A DNA stretch of 64,000 bases from Segetibacter sp. (GTDB lineage: Bacteria > Bacteroidota > Bacteroidia > Chitinophagales > Chitinophagaceae). This document shows positions 53,828 through 63,531 of this stretch, in pieces. Where the stretch lies: the NCBI GenBank assembly GCA_028288485.1, contig JAQBNO010000078.1:1-64000 (forward strand), written 5' to 3'. The position numbers and the translations under genes are program-made. Under the pieces are notes generated by a model. The model was not told where the DNA came from and made no database searches. It saw only the letters and a program-made list of their open reading frames with translations. Each line of letters starts with the position of its first letter. The first letter of the stretch is position 1.

Positions 53828-54145
53828 TTAATTTAAACAGTTGTAAAACCCAAAACGCATTCGCTGTACTTCTGAAACCGATACTTCAAATTCCTTTAAT
53901 TTTTCGTCTGTTACGTCACCAATATCATTTGAGTTTCCAATTCATACCTCGAACCCATTAAAATCGACACAAAATGTTTCAATTCTATATTTGAAACTCT
54001 GCCACATCCTTCGGCAATATTAGATGGTATAGAAAGAGCAGATCTTTCATATTTCTCTTCCACAGGAAAGAATTCCAACAGAATATAGGAAAGAACTGCA
54101 AGACCAATTCCAAACGTTTAGTTCTTTCAAATTGGGAACTTTCAT
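53828..54145 (-). pseudogene. Degraded four-helix-bundle (23S rRNA IVS-type) protein gene
   Basis: Minus-strand reading from ATG at 54145 gives MKVPNLKELNVWNW; after a frame change EFFPVEEKYERSALSIPSN, then IAEGCGR, ELKHFVSILMGS, YELETQMILV, and after another, IGDVTDEKLKEFEVSVSEVQ. This is the pattern of the four-helix-bundle family encoded by rRNA intervening sequences and free-standing genes. Part of the second helix is deleted and at least two frameshifts are present. It splits the atpD-atpC pair. Confidence 0.75.
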
Positions 54146-54282
54146 AGTAGTAAGATTATAGTAGTAAGTAGTAAGAAAAACCGAATCGTATTTGTTACTT
54201 TTCAAGAATCAACCTATAAAGATAAATATAAGTTATCTGCATACTTCTTCTTGCTACTTGCTACAAACTTCTTGCTACTAAC

Positions 54283-55860
<1,578 letters not shown>

Positions 55861-55931
55861 TTAATAGGTACTCCTGCTTACCATCTAAAGTTTTATCATA
55901 TCTAAATCAAATATCATCTACTTAAGCAATT

Positions 55932-55993
55932 GGGTTTTAAGGGTACACGCTTTAGTACTTTACCCGCCATCGTTGTGTCACTCACTGTACTGT
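55932..55993 (+). repeat. Dispersed intergenic repeat, copy T (GTGTCAC type)
   Basis: CCATCGTTGTGTCACTCACT with core at 55975-55981 and GTACTGTTAC at the far end; the T-rich end is degenerate (GTTTTAAGGGTACACGC). Confidence 0.7.
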
Positions 55994-56365
55994 TACCGCT
56001 TAATTTAACCTTCTCAGGTAAACCGCATCGATAAATAAATCGATAACTTTTTGTATTGGTATAGATTTTGTTTAAAAAATAAACTTGTATCGTTAATGGC
56101 CGTTCCTAACCTGAATACCGCGATTATAACTATAACAAGTCCTATCAAAATTAACCTTGCACTTAGCAACCTATTTCAAAGAGAAGCTCAAAAGGCTTCT
56201 TTTTGTTTGAGAGCGATTCATGGTAATTGCATGTCGGCTCTTGCCGAACTAAGTGTTGAAAAACCAGAACCGCCGAATAAATCTAATTCCTATCAACACT
56301 CACCTAACATTCACCAAACATTCATCTACAACTTACCCTCCTCACTATTGTCTTAACTTGCAGCC

Positions 56366-57019
56366 ATGTTTATTAAATCTTCAGAATACGTTATTTCAAG
56401 TCCTGATTATACAAATTGCCCTGCGCCCGACCGGCCCGAGTATGCTTTTATCGGCCGAAGCAATGTGGGCAAGTCGTCATTAATAAACATGGTGACCAAT
56501 AACCAGAAACTGGCAAAGACCTCCGGCTCGCCTGGCAAAACACAAATGATTAATCATTTTACTATTGAGTCGTGGAAAGGCGATCAACCTCCTGTTGGTT
56601 ATAAAAAACCCGATGCCTGGTATATTGTTGATTTGCCGGGTTACGGATTCGCCAAGGTGTCGCAAAGCAGCCGGCGCAAATGGGAGCAAATGATCGAAAA
56701 CTACCTTAGGAAAAGAGAGAACCTGGTTAGTGTTTTCATACTTATAGATAGTCGGCATCCTCCTCAGCAAATTGATCTCGACTTTGTAGACCAGCTAAGA
56801 AAATGGGAAGTGCCTTTCACCATTGCATTTACAAAAAGTGATAAAGAAAACCAACGGACGGTTGCTGCCAACGTGAAAGGTTTTTTTGAAGCAATGAGAA
56901 AAACCTGGCAATTTCTGCCACAGCATTTTGTAACAAGTGCAATAAAAAAACAAGGAAGAGATAAAATACTTTCTTTTATTGAAGAATGTAACGACCAGTT
57001 TTATAACGTGGGAGAGTAG
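56366..57019 (+). CDS. engB: Ribosome biogenesis GTPase EngB/YsxC
   Basis: GTPase needed for late assembly of the 50S subunit. In the 217-residue protein the G1 loop is FIGRSNVGKSSLIN (~29-42), G2 KTSGSPGKTQMINHF, G3 DLPGYGFAK, and G4 TKSD. N- and C-terminal lengths are typical. The gene is divergent from atpD and followed after 168 bp by the convergent YkuK-like gene. Confidence 0.96.
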   Translation: MFIKSSEYVISSPDYTNCPAPDRPEYAFIGRSNVGKSSLINMVTNNQKLAKTSGSPGKTQMINHFTIESWKGDQPPVGYKKPDAWYIVDLPGYGFAKVSQSSRRKWEQMIENYLRKRENLVSVFILIDSRHPPQQIDLDFVDQLRKWEVPFTIAFTKSDKENQRTVAANVKGFFEAMRKTWQFLPQHFVTSAIKKQGRDKILSFIEECNDQFYNVGE

Positions 57020-57187
57020 GTGGAGGAGTTTTGAAATTAGTCATTGGCCTTTATAGGTGGGAATGGCATAATTCATTTATTGATTTATAGTGGCCTGGAA
57101 ATACCGATTTACAGTACCAAGGGGAGACAGAGCCTTAAGAGGAACTTTATTTCCTCCAAATCAATTAAATTCCGGCAATCCTGGTTC

Positions 57188-57661
57188 TTAGTTTACTACT
57201 TTGTTAGCACAACTGCTGCTTGCAAATGCTTCAGGTTTGGCTTTAAAGGCAAAGCCCATTCCAAGAATATAACCCATTGCTTCACGAAGCGCATCATTAC
57301 TTTTAAACTGTGGATTGGTATTGATGTCGGCATGAACCTCCATATCAACATCGTAGGTTGTAAAGAGATTACACAGCTCATAAGCGATCTCTATACTTTT
57401 AGCAACTTCAACCAGCATCCTCTCTTTGATGGTGTACTTATGGCGGGTTTTCTCGTTATGGATATACATAAAGCCGCCATGACCTGTGCGAAGAAAAACA
57501 ATAACTGTTGCAAATTCGGTTTCTGATCCCTTGACCTGGCTATCGGTTCCAATGCAAACTTTTAGCTTATTACCCGCTGCTGTTTCATTCTTAATAGCCG
57601 TTTCTACCGCGTCTTTAATCGGGAGATGTAGAGGTTCTCCGCTGAACTTTCTCCAAAGCAT
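57188..57661 (-). CDS. YkuK/DUF458 RNase H-like protein
   Basis: A 157-residue protein with an RNase H-like core: CIGTDSQVKGSETEFATVIV provides the first acidic strand and MEVHADINTNPQFKSNDALR the second. This matches the YkuK (DUF458) family, present across Firmicutes and Bacteroidota; activity unknown. Convergent with engB and monocistronic. Confidence 0.85.
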   Translation of the reverse strand: MLWRKFSGEPLHLPIKDAVETAIKNETAAGNKLKVCIGTDSQVKGSETEFATVIVFLRTGHGGFMYIHNEKTRHKYTIKERMLVEVAKSIEIAYELCNLFTTYDVDMEVHADINTNPQFKSNDALREAMGYILGMGFAFKAKPEAFASSSCANKVVN

Positions 57662-58030
57662 ACATAATGAGTTTGTGTAATTTACCCATTATTTTTAATT
57701 CCGCTTGCTTTTTTGACAATTTTTAATTATTTTATTTTAATCAGTTATATACGTTCACGCAATTAAGAGCAAGGTAACTTTCCTGGCCTACCGCACCTTT
57801 AAGACTAATTATTCCAGGTTCCACACTTATACAAATCCTATTCTTATAACCCGGCCGGTAAAAAAAGACGCTAAAAGATTTACAGATGAACGTACTGCAA
57901 CCCTTCGGCTTTGCTTAGGGTAACTGCTTCCCAAGGCCATGGAAAGCAACGATCATTCAACAGGAATTGAACCGCAGGGAACACAAAAATAAAATCAAGG
58001 GAAGGAAACCAGACAGCGTAAACCCTACAA
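57662..58030. other. Intergenic region upstream of YkuK-like gene
   Basis: A 369-bp gap between two minus-strand genes. One divergent relative of the dispersed repeat (57857-57902) is visible. The ORF reported at 57967 overlaps the start of DUF3108 coding and is not credible. Nothing else recognised. Confidence 0.5.
57857..57902 (-). repeat. Divergent dispersed repeat remnant
   Basis: Minus strand GGGTTGCAGTACGTTCATC followed by TGTAAATCTTTTAGCGTC and a T-run. The second block closely matches the extension of copy A (GCAAATCTTTTGGCATC), while the core dyad is lost. Confidence 0.4.
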
Positions 58031-58822
58031 TCAGCGGAAGCTTATTAAAGAAGTTAACGGGTAACGAAGGTTCTGGTAATTCATCAAATCAACCTTTACC
58101 GAACCAACAATTAACGGGCTTTCAATTCTTACAGGAACTTTATTGGCATCGTCACTCACATACACCGTCATTTTCTCGCCGCCTTCAAAAAGGGTTCCCT
58201 TTACCAGCAGCGGTTTAAATTTAATAGTGCGGAATTTGCCGTACCTGGTTTTTATTACCTCTTTACCCATGTAACGCAGGTACATACTATAAACTTCGTT
58301 ATCGAGGAACATTTTAAAAGGCACTTTATCGCCAACGCGGTATTTATTGAAATCTATATTGCGGGCATAAAAAACAGAGCTTATAACATCCTGGATGCAG
58401 TCAGGAACTTTAAAAACGCCATCGGTAGTAATCGCAGTATTTGCGTTATGATTGAAAGTGATATTCTGGTAAATTTTATAACCTCCCTCATCAACGTTTC
58501 GTATGAATTTATAAGGTTTTAGAGTGGCTGTATCAATGTACGTTTCGTAACGATCTCGCACTCTAAAAATCCAGTCATACTTGCTATTAGTTGTGCCGGT
58601 TCCAATTATATGATACACCGGCTTGTTATTTAACCTTTCCTGCGCGACTGTAAAGTTCGCAGTTCCGGCATTAACGTAGAGGCCGAGGGCATTATAAAAA
58701 ACTACTAAAGAAATGTTTTCACCGGTGCGAAAACTCTTATTAGTAATACCACAAAAATCATTATCTGCAGATAAACGGGCCGACAAGGAAACCAATATAA
58801 CAAACAATAAAAGTTTTTTCAC
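58031..58822 (-). CDS. Exported DUF3108 protein
   Basis: A 263-residue protein with a signal peptide (residues 1-19) and the DUF3108 pattern: a beta-rich body with GLYVNAGTANFTV, RVRDRYETYIDTATLKPYKF and TVYVSDDANKVPVRIES. Probably periplasmic, function unknown. Its start codon follows the stop of the LPG-synthase-TM gene by one base, so it is the second gene of a two-gene operon and its role may be tied to that membrane protein. Confidence 0.85.
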   Translation of the reverse strand: MKKLLLFVILVSLSARLSADNDFCGITNKSFRTGENISLVVFYNALGLYVNAGTANFTVAQERLNNKPVYHIIGTGTTNSKYDWIFRVRDRYETYIDTATLKPYKFIRNVDEGGYKIYQNITFNHNANTAITTDGVFKVPDCIQDVISSVFYARNIDFNKYRVGDKVPFKMFLDNEVYSMYLRYMGKEVIKTRYGKFRTIKFKPLLVKGTLFEGGEKMTVYVSDDANKVPVRIESPLIVGSVKVDLMNYQNLRYPLTSLISFR

Positions 58823-58823
58823 G

Positions 58824-59837
58824 TTACTTACTCCTGAATAATTTTATGCCTAGAATAAACAAACTTCCTGCCAAAGCAGGCACAACTAAGTTAATAAGCC
58901 AGATCGTTGAAGCGGTTAACACAATTCCTAAAGTATTAGCACTAAAAACCCCAAACAAGAAAATGCTGATTTTTCCACGCACGCCTAATTCAGCAAGCGC
59001 AATTGTCGGAACAATTGCAAGGGCAAGAAACATAACTGTAATTAACCAGAACGCTTGCCACACTGGTATACCAACATTAAATACCTGTAATAACAACAGG
59101 TACTGCACTACAAAAACGGAATAACGTAAAAATGAAATCAGTAAGACTTTCAACAATTCCTGCCAGCCAAAATCTTCCAGCTTCTGAATGAAGTAAGAGT
59201 ATTTGGCAACAAAGGGAATCCTCTCAATAAGCTTCGTAAGAAAACTAATCTCAAAATAAATCGCTATTAATGCTGTAGTAATAGCAATGGAACCATAGGC
59301 AGCTGCATCAATCCATTGCAACGACAAATGAAGAGGCGTATTGGATGCATTATAAAAGTTATCGCGAAGCAAAAAAAGACCAATGGTTCCTAATAACATG
59401 GTAACTATTACCTGGCTTATGCTTCCAACAAGTGTAAGGGTTATTGCTCTTATCCGGTTTCCTTGTTCAACATATAAAATTCTTCCAAAATATTCGCCGG
59501 TGCCGTTGGGAGTATTTATTGCAAGAGACACACTTAAACCAGACAGGATTGCTTTAAAGGCTGTAAAAAAAGATATTTGTTGAATGTGACTGACGAGCAC
59601 CCGCCATTTTAAAGCTTCACAACTCCAGTTTGCCAACATCAATAAAATTACGAGTACACCTTTCCATCCCTGCTCGCCGTAAAGTGAAGTTTTTATTTGT
59701 TGTAAAGATTGCTTCCAATCGGGTTGGTTGATAATATTCCGGTAAATTGAAATAGTTAAACCTATAAAGAGTACAGGACCTAAGAAATAATTAATAAATA
59801 TTTTAACGCGTCTTGTCAGAATGAAAAATTTGGCCAA
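58824..59837 (-). CDS. LPG-synthase-TM (UPF0104-like) membrane protein
   Basis: A 337-residue protein with about eight transmembrane helices. NTPNGTGEYFGRILYVEQGN and FLALAIVPTIALAELGVRGK resemble the conserved loops of the UPF0104/MprF flippase-like family. It is distantly similar to the protein at 8953 but clearly not a recent duplicate. First gene of an operon with DUF3108; divergent from ruvC with an 83-bp gap. Confidence 0.82.
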   Translation of the reverse strand: MAKFFILTRRVKIFINYFLGPVLFIGLTISIYRNIINQPDWKQSLQQIKTSLYGEQGWKGVLVILLMLANWSCEALKWRVLVSHIQQISFFTAFKAILSGLSVSLAINTPNGTGEYFGRILYVEQGNRIRAITLTLVGSISQVIVTMLLGTIGLFLLRDNFYNASNTPLHLSLQWIDAAAYGSIAITTALIAIYFEISFLTKLIERIPFVAKYSYFIQKLEDFGWQELLKVLLISFLRYSVFVVQYLLLLQVFNVGIPVWQAFWLITVMFLALAIVPTIALAELGVRGKISIFLFGVFSANTLGIVLTASTIWLINLVVPALAGSLFILGIKLFRSK

Positions 59838-59920
59838 ACCTACAAAATTAAAATGCTATAATCATTTAACTGCTAAAACATTAGACTGATTAGGGCATAT
59901 AAACTACTTTCACACCCGAA

Positions 59921-60487
59921 ATGATAAAGAGCAGAAATGTAATATTAGGGATCGACCCAGGCACCCTTTTTATGGGTTATGCGTTGATGGATGTAACTAA
60001 CAGTACTCCTCAACTCCTGGTAATGGATGTTCTGAAACTATCGAGTAAAAAAGACGCGTATGAAAGGCTGCAAAAAATTCATGCAACGGTAGTTGATTTA
60101 ATTGGAACATATAGCCCGAATACATTTGCTATTGAAGCACCCTTTTATGGCAAAAATGTACAGAGTATGCTTAAGCTTGGAAGAGCACAAGGTGTCGCTA
60201 TTGCTGCAGCTATGCATGCCGGATTAGATGTTACAGAGTATTCACCCAAAAAAGTAAAGCAATCAATTACAGGGAACGGAAATGCAGATAAAGACCAGGT
60301 CTGGAAGATGCTCCAGCGGATTATGAACCTTGAAGAAAAACCTCAGTACTTTGACGCTACAGATGCTTTAGCAGTGGCTTTGTGCCATCACTATCAATCA
60401 AGTTCAGTTATAGGAAAACTTGCTAAAGGCTTAAAAGGATGGGACGACTTTATTGCCAAGAACCCGGGAAGGGTGGCTGGCAAATAA
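59921..60487 (+). CDS. ruvC: Crossover junction endodeoxyribonuclease RuvC
   Basis: Resolves Holliday junctions with RuvAB. The 188-residue protein keeps all catalytic acids: GIDPGT (Asp ~12), AIEAPFYGKN (Glu ~72) and DATDALAVALCHH (Asp ~145 and ~148). The EYSPKKVKQSITGNGNADK stretch is the family signature. Monocistronic. Confidence 0.96.
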   Translation: MIKSRNVILGIDPGTLFMGYALMDVTNSTPQLLVMDVLKLSSKKDAYERLQKIHATVVDLIGTYSPNTFAIEAPFYGKNVQSMLKLGRAQGVAIAAAMHAGLDVTEYSPKKVKQSITGNGNADKDQVWKMLQRIMNLEEKPQYFDATDALAVALCHHYQSSSVIGKLAKGLKGWDDFIAKNPGRVAGK

Positions 60488-60591
60488 GAGGTACGGTAAA
60501 TCGTTGAGTCAAGAAGTCATTAAGCGAATTGGGGTGATTCAAATTCTCAATTTTCAATAATCAATGTTCAATTTTCTACAATTGTTTGAAT

Positions 60592-60650
60592 ACTTTGGTT
60601 ACGGGCTGTACCCCATCTGTCAACATCGTTGTGTCACTCACTTGTACTGA
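60592..60650 (+). repeat. Dispersed intergenic repeat, copy U (GTGTCAC type)
   Basis: ACATCGTTGTGTCACTCACT with core at 60631-60637, then TGTACTGAAAGTATTCTA; the extension matches that of copy P. T-rich end faces ruvC. Confidence 0.75.
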
Positions 60651-60740
60651 AAGTATTCTATTTACCGCTAGGTAGAATATGGCGGCCGCATAAACGCCAA
60701 CTTCTTTGCGATCCATATAAAAAAGATGCTACGAGTACAT

Positions 60741-60803
60741 CGGCCGCAGTGTGCGACGCAACGGAGGCTACATTAATAACCCATGTCCGGAACCAAAAAT
60801 TAC
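60741..60803 (-). repeat. Dispersed intergenic repeat, copy J (GCGACGC type)
   Basis: Core TGCGACGCA at 60752-60760; minus-strand end GTAATTTTTGGTTCCGG faces the HIT gene. A GTAGCATCTTTTTT block lies beyond the core, as in copies A, B and K. Confidence 0.75.
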
Positions 60804-60861
60804 TTCGAGAATCTTTTCGAAACAAGCGCAAAACAAAGGCGTGCGATATACAACTAGCGAC

Positions 60862-61272
60862 TTACCACTTACTTACAGCCTTTTCCATTTCTGCAATGAT
60901 CTGTTGTTGAATTTTCACAAATTCTTCTTTCGATAATTTCAATTTCGGGTTATCAAAATGCATATCCTGCGGGCGATTGATTGGAATAAGATGCACATGT
61001 GCATGAGGCACTTCAAGGCCTACAGTGATTATATTTACACGATCGCAGGGAAAACATTTTTCGATTGCCCTGGCAATAGGTTTTGCAAATACCAGCAACT
61101 CCGAGAGAAACTCGTCGGGCACATCGAAAATTTTGTCGACCTCAATTTTTGGGATAACCAAAGTGTGTCCTTTTTTGATTGGAAAAATATCGAGGAAAGC
61201 GAAAAACTTTTCACTTTCAGCAATTTTGTATGAAGGAATGTCGCCGGCAATTATTTTAGAAAAAATTGTCAT
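60862..61272 (-). CDS. HIT family nucleotide hydrolase/transferase
   Basis: A 136-residue protein with the histidine triad HAHVHLIPI (about residue 90) and the FAFLDIFPIKKGHTLVIP stretch of the HINT/HIT branch. Such proteins hydrolyse nucleoside phosphoramidates or related AMP esters. Substrate unknown. Follows greA on the minus strand beyond a strong terminator. Confidence 0.93.
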   Translation of the reverse strand: MTIFSKIIAGDIPSYKIAESEKFFAFLDIFPIKKGHTLVIPKIEVDKIFDVPDEFLSELLVFAKPIARAIEKCFPCDRVNIITVGLEVPHAHVHLIPINRPQDMHFDNPKLKLSKEEFVKIQQQIIAEMEKAVSKW

Positions 61273-61313
61273 AAGCTGTTTTTTATTGCAGATTTAAGAA
61301 GTTTTGTTGAAAT

Positions 61314-61344
61314 AAAAAAGCCAACCATAACGGCCGGCTTTTTT
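61314..61344 (-). terminator. greA terminator
   Basis: AAAAAAGCC pairs with GGCTTTTTT around a 13-base loop; the A-run on the plus strand is the U-tail of the minus-strand transcript. 23 bp after the greA stop codon. Confidence 0.85.
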
Positions 61345-61366
61345 CATTTTAAGTTACCCGGAATTT

Positions 61367-61852
61367 CTATACCGTAATATCTTCTACTTTAAATTTCAAT
61401 ACCCCGTTTGGCGCCTGCACTTCAGCTATTTCGCCTATCACTTTCCCGATAAGGCCTTTTCCAATAGGCGATGATGCAGAAATTTTTCCTGCTTTAAGGT
61501 CAGCTTCTTTTTCACCTACAATCTGGTAAGTAACCGTCTTTTTTGTAGAAAGGTTTGTAATGGTAACCCTGGTTAAAATGGTAACCTTACTTGTATCAAT
61601 AGAATTAGTATCTACAATTTTAGCAGTAGCAATCACCCCTTCCAATTGTTTTATTTTGGCTTCAAGCATACCCTGTGCTTCCTTTGCGGCGTCGTATTCA
61701 GCATTTTCCTTTAAGTCTCCTTTTTCACGTGCCTCGGCTATTGCCCGTGATGCAGCAGGTCGTTCAACTGCTTTTAATTGATGTAGCTCATGCTTCATCA
61801 TTTCGAAAGTCTCCTGCGTTACATAATTAATAGTAATCTCACTCATATTCAT
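61367..61852 (-). CDS. greA: Transcription elongation factor GreA
   Basis: Rescues backtracked RNA polymerase by stimulating transcript cleavage. The 161-residue protein has the N-terminal coiled coil (RPAASRAIAEAREKGDLKENAEY, with the acidic tip residues D and E) and the C-terminal FKBP-like domain (SPIGKGLIGKVIGEIAEV). Met1 or Met3 could be the start. A -7 element at 61912-61919 and a hairpin with U-run in the leader precede it. Confidence 0.95.
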   Translation of the reverse strand: MNMSEITINYVTQETFEMMKHELHQLKAVERPAASRAIAEAREKGDLKENAEYDAAKEAQGMLEAKIKQLEGVIATAKIVDTNSIDTSKVTILTRVTITNLSTKKTVTYQIVGEKEADLKAGKISASSPIGKGLIGKVIGEIAEVQAPNGVLKFKVEDITV

Positions 61853-61876
61853 TTCATTTTAAAAAGACATAAAAAA

Positions 61877-61905
61877 TACAACGCCACAAAGAATTGCAGC
61901 GTTGT
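61877..61905 (-). promoter_or_regulatory. Leader hairpin with U-run upstream of greA
   Basis: On the minus strand ACAACGC / GCGTTGT around a 14-base loop, directly followed by ATTTTTTATG. It starts at or near the predicted transcription start and ends 24 bp before the ATG, resembling a terminator/attenuator inside the greA leader. Confidence 0.5.
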
Positions 61906-61911
61906 AATTGG

Positions 61912-61919
61912 CAAAAATA
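61912..61919 (-). promoter_or_regulatory. -7 element for greA
   Basis: TATTTTTG on the minus strand matches TAnnTTTG, placing the transcript start around 61905. No clear TTG at -33. Confidence 0.45.
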
Positions 61920-62001
61920 AGAAATTCAGTAAATATAACCTTGCTTACAGAATGATTAGGCATTGTCTTTTTTTGGTTGCATATAATAGAAGTTTTAACA
62001 A

Positions 62002-62009
62002 TATCTTTA
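62002..62009 (+). promoter_or_regulatory. Possible promoter of the hypothetical gene at 62056
   Basis: TATCTTTA differs from TAnnTTTG at the last base; a TTG lies 22 bases upstream. Confidence 0.35.
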
Positions 62010-62055
62010 GTTTATTGGCGCATTAATTGAAAGAGTGGGAACATAATCGTATATT

Positions 62056-62595
62056 ATGATAACCTTTGCCCCACTCCCTAAAAAGAATTCTTCAGTGATT
62101 GCGTTTGGCTTCAAAGAAATTGGTCCTTACTATTGGGTTGGTAACTGTAAGAATGGCATTGATTATTACGCGGGTCAAACCTTTCGTGCACCTGCCAACG
62201 GAATTTTAAAAAGTATAAAGATCTTTTCTTCGGTAGTTTATGGTTCATCTAATGCAACACTTAGCATTTATGAGTTTGACTCTGCAACTTATTCATGGAA
62301 AGAAAAACGTGCAGAATCAACAAAGTATATTACAAAAGCACACGAAAGCCAGTGGATAGAATTTCAATTTCCAGATGTTGAAGTGGATAAAGATAGCTGT
62401 TATGGTTTCAAGCTTTCCTGCACCGGCGAAGGTATGCTTGCGATTGCGGAGTGTCCATGGCATATAACCAATCCCTATCCCGACGGTGTAGAATGGGTTG
62501 GCTCATCTTCTTTGCAGGAAGGAAATTTTCATAAAGATTTCGACCTTGCTTTTGAAGGCGAAATAGAAGCATCACTTAATAGACAATTTATCTAG
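62056..62595 (+). CDS. Hypothetical beta-rich protein
   Basis: A 179-residue protein I cannot assign to a family. No signal peptide or membrane segment. The composition and strand pattern ([59 protein letters not shown]) suggest a jelly-roll or carbohydrate-binding-like beta-sandwich. Its 3' end overlaps the 3' end of the convergent dehydrogenase gene by 24 bp. Codon use is unremarkable. Confidence 0.7.
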   Translation: MITFAPLPKKNSSVIAFGFKEIGPYYWVGNCKNGIDYYAGQTFRAPANGILKSIKIFSSVVYGSSNATLSIYEFDSATYSWKEKRAESTKYITKAHESQWIEFQFPDVEVDKDSCYGFKLSCTGEGMLAIAECPWHITNPYPDGVEWVGSSSLQEGNFHKDFDLAFEGEIEASLNRQFI

Positions 62596-63501
62596 CAGCA
62601 CCTTCGACATTAAGTAAAAAGACTCGTGAGAGTAACCCGCTATGTGCGGTGTTATAATTACATTAGGCCGTGCTACCAGGTTATTTAACTGGTTCTGCTC
62701 AGCAGTTGTATAAGTATTTAATTTTTCATTTTCCAACACGTCGAGGCCTACACCTGCTATCAGCCCTGCATCAAGGGCATTTATCACCGCCTGTGTATTT
62801 GTAACCTTACCACGGCAGCAACTTAGAAAATAAGGTCGTTGCTCAAGTGATTGAAAAAAGACGTGGTCGGCAAGATGAAACGTTTCATCAGTTAGTGGCA
62901 GATGTAAACTTATTACATCACTGTATCTGCACACCTGTTCAACACTTGCTTCTCGTACATATTCTTTGGCAAAATCATATTTATACTTATCATAAGCTAA
63001 TACGGTAACATTAAAAGGCCGAAGCAGTTTTGCAAAAGCACTTCCGGTATTTCCATAACCTATAATGCCTACAGTTTTCCCGGTTAATTCTGTTCCCCGG
63101 TTTTCATTACGCAAATAAATCTTCCTCTTGATCTCATCATAACTGCTGCTGATCTTATTCATCAGGTTTAGCAATAAACCAAGAGAATGTTCTGCAACTG
63201 CGTTCCGGTTGCCTTCAGGGCTGCTTACACATTTTATTCCTTTGCTTTCAGCGTAGCTTACATCTATCAGTTCCATTCCACTTCCCAGCCTGCCTATCCA
63301 ACGTAATTTTTGTGCTGCATCAATAATCGCTTTATCTATTTTTAACCTTGTCGTTACAACCAATCCTTCAACCTCTCCAATTCTTAGTTGCAATTCTTCG
63401 TAGGTTAACGATGGTAAATTCACAACATCATGTCCATTCTTCTTCAGGGTTTCTTCAAGATATGGATGAGCCGGGGCCGTTATAATTACTATTCGATTCA
63501 A
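62572..63501 (-). CDS. D-isomer-specific 2-hydroxyacid dehydrogenase
   Basis: A 309-residue NAD-dependent dehydrogenase. The Rossmann motif [18 protein letters not shown], the arginine region ([16 protein letters not shown]), the glutamate in [12 protein letters not shown] and the histidine in [11 protein letters not shown] form the expected catalytic set. It resembles D-3-phosphoglycerate dehydrogenase and related enzymes but lacks a regulatory ACT domain, so the substrate is uncertain. Lies 30 bp downstream of rsmA on the same strand. Confidence 0.9.
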   Translation of the reverse strand: MNRIVIITAPAHPYLEETLKKNGHDVVNLPSLTYEELQLRIGEVEGLVVTTRLKIDKAIIDAAQKLRWIGRLGSGMELIDVSYAESKGIKCVSSPEGNRNAVAEHSLGLLLNLMNKISSSYDEIKRKIYLRNENRGTELTGKTVGIIGYGNTGSAFAKLLRPFNVTVLAYDKYKYDFAKEYVREASVEQVCRYSDVISLHLPLTDETFHLADHVFFQSLEQRPYFLSCCRGKVTNTQAVINALDAGLIAGVGLDVLENEKLNTYTTAEQNQLNNLVARPNVIITPHIAGYSHESFYLMSKVLLDKLSIK

Positions 63502-63531
63502 TTCTTTATATTTCTTACTGACTATTAGGGT

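Larger units (their letters stand above)
60488..60861. other. Convergent gap with facing repeat pair
   Basis: A 374-bp gap between ruvC and the HIT gene. It is largely made of two copies of the dispersed repeat (U and J) facing each other, 122 bp core to core. No ORF is credible. Confidence 0.6.

Noticed and set aside
56051-56356. 101-residue ORF upstream of engB
   Set aside because: No domain, unusual composition, and runs across a hairpin; treated as non-coding.
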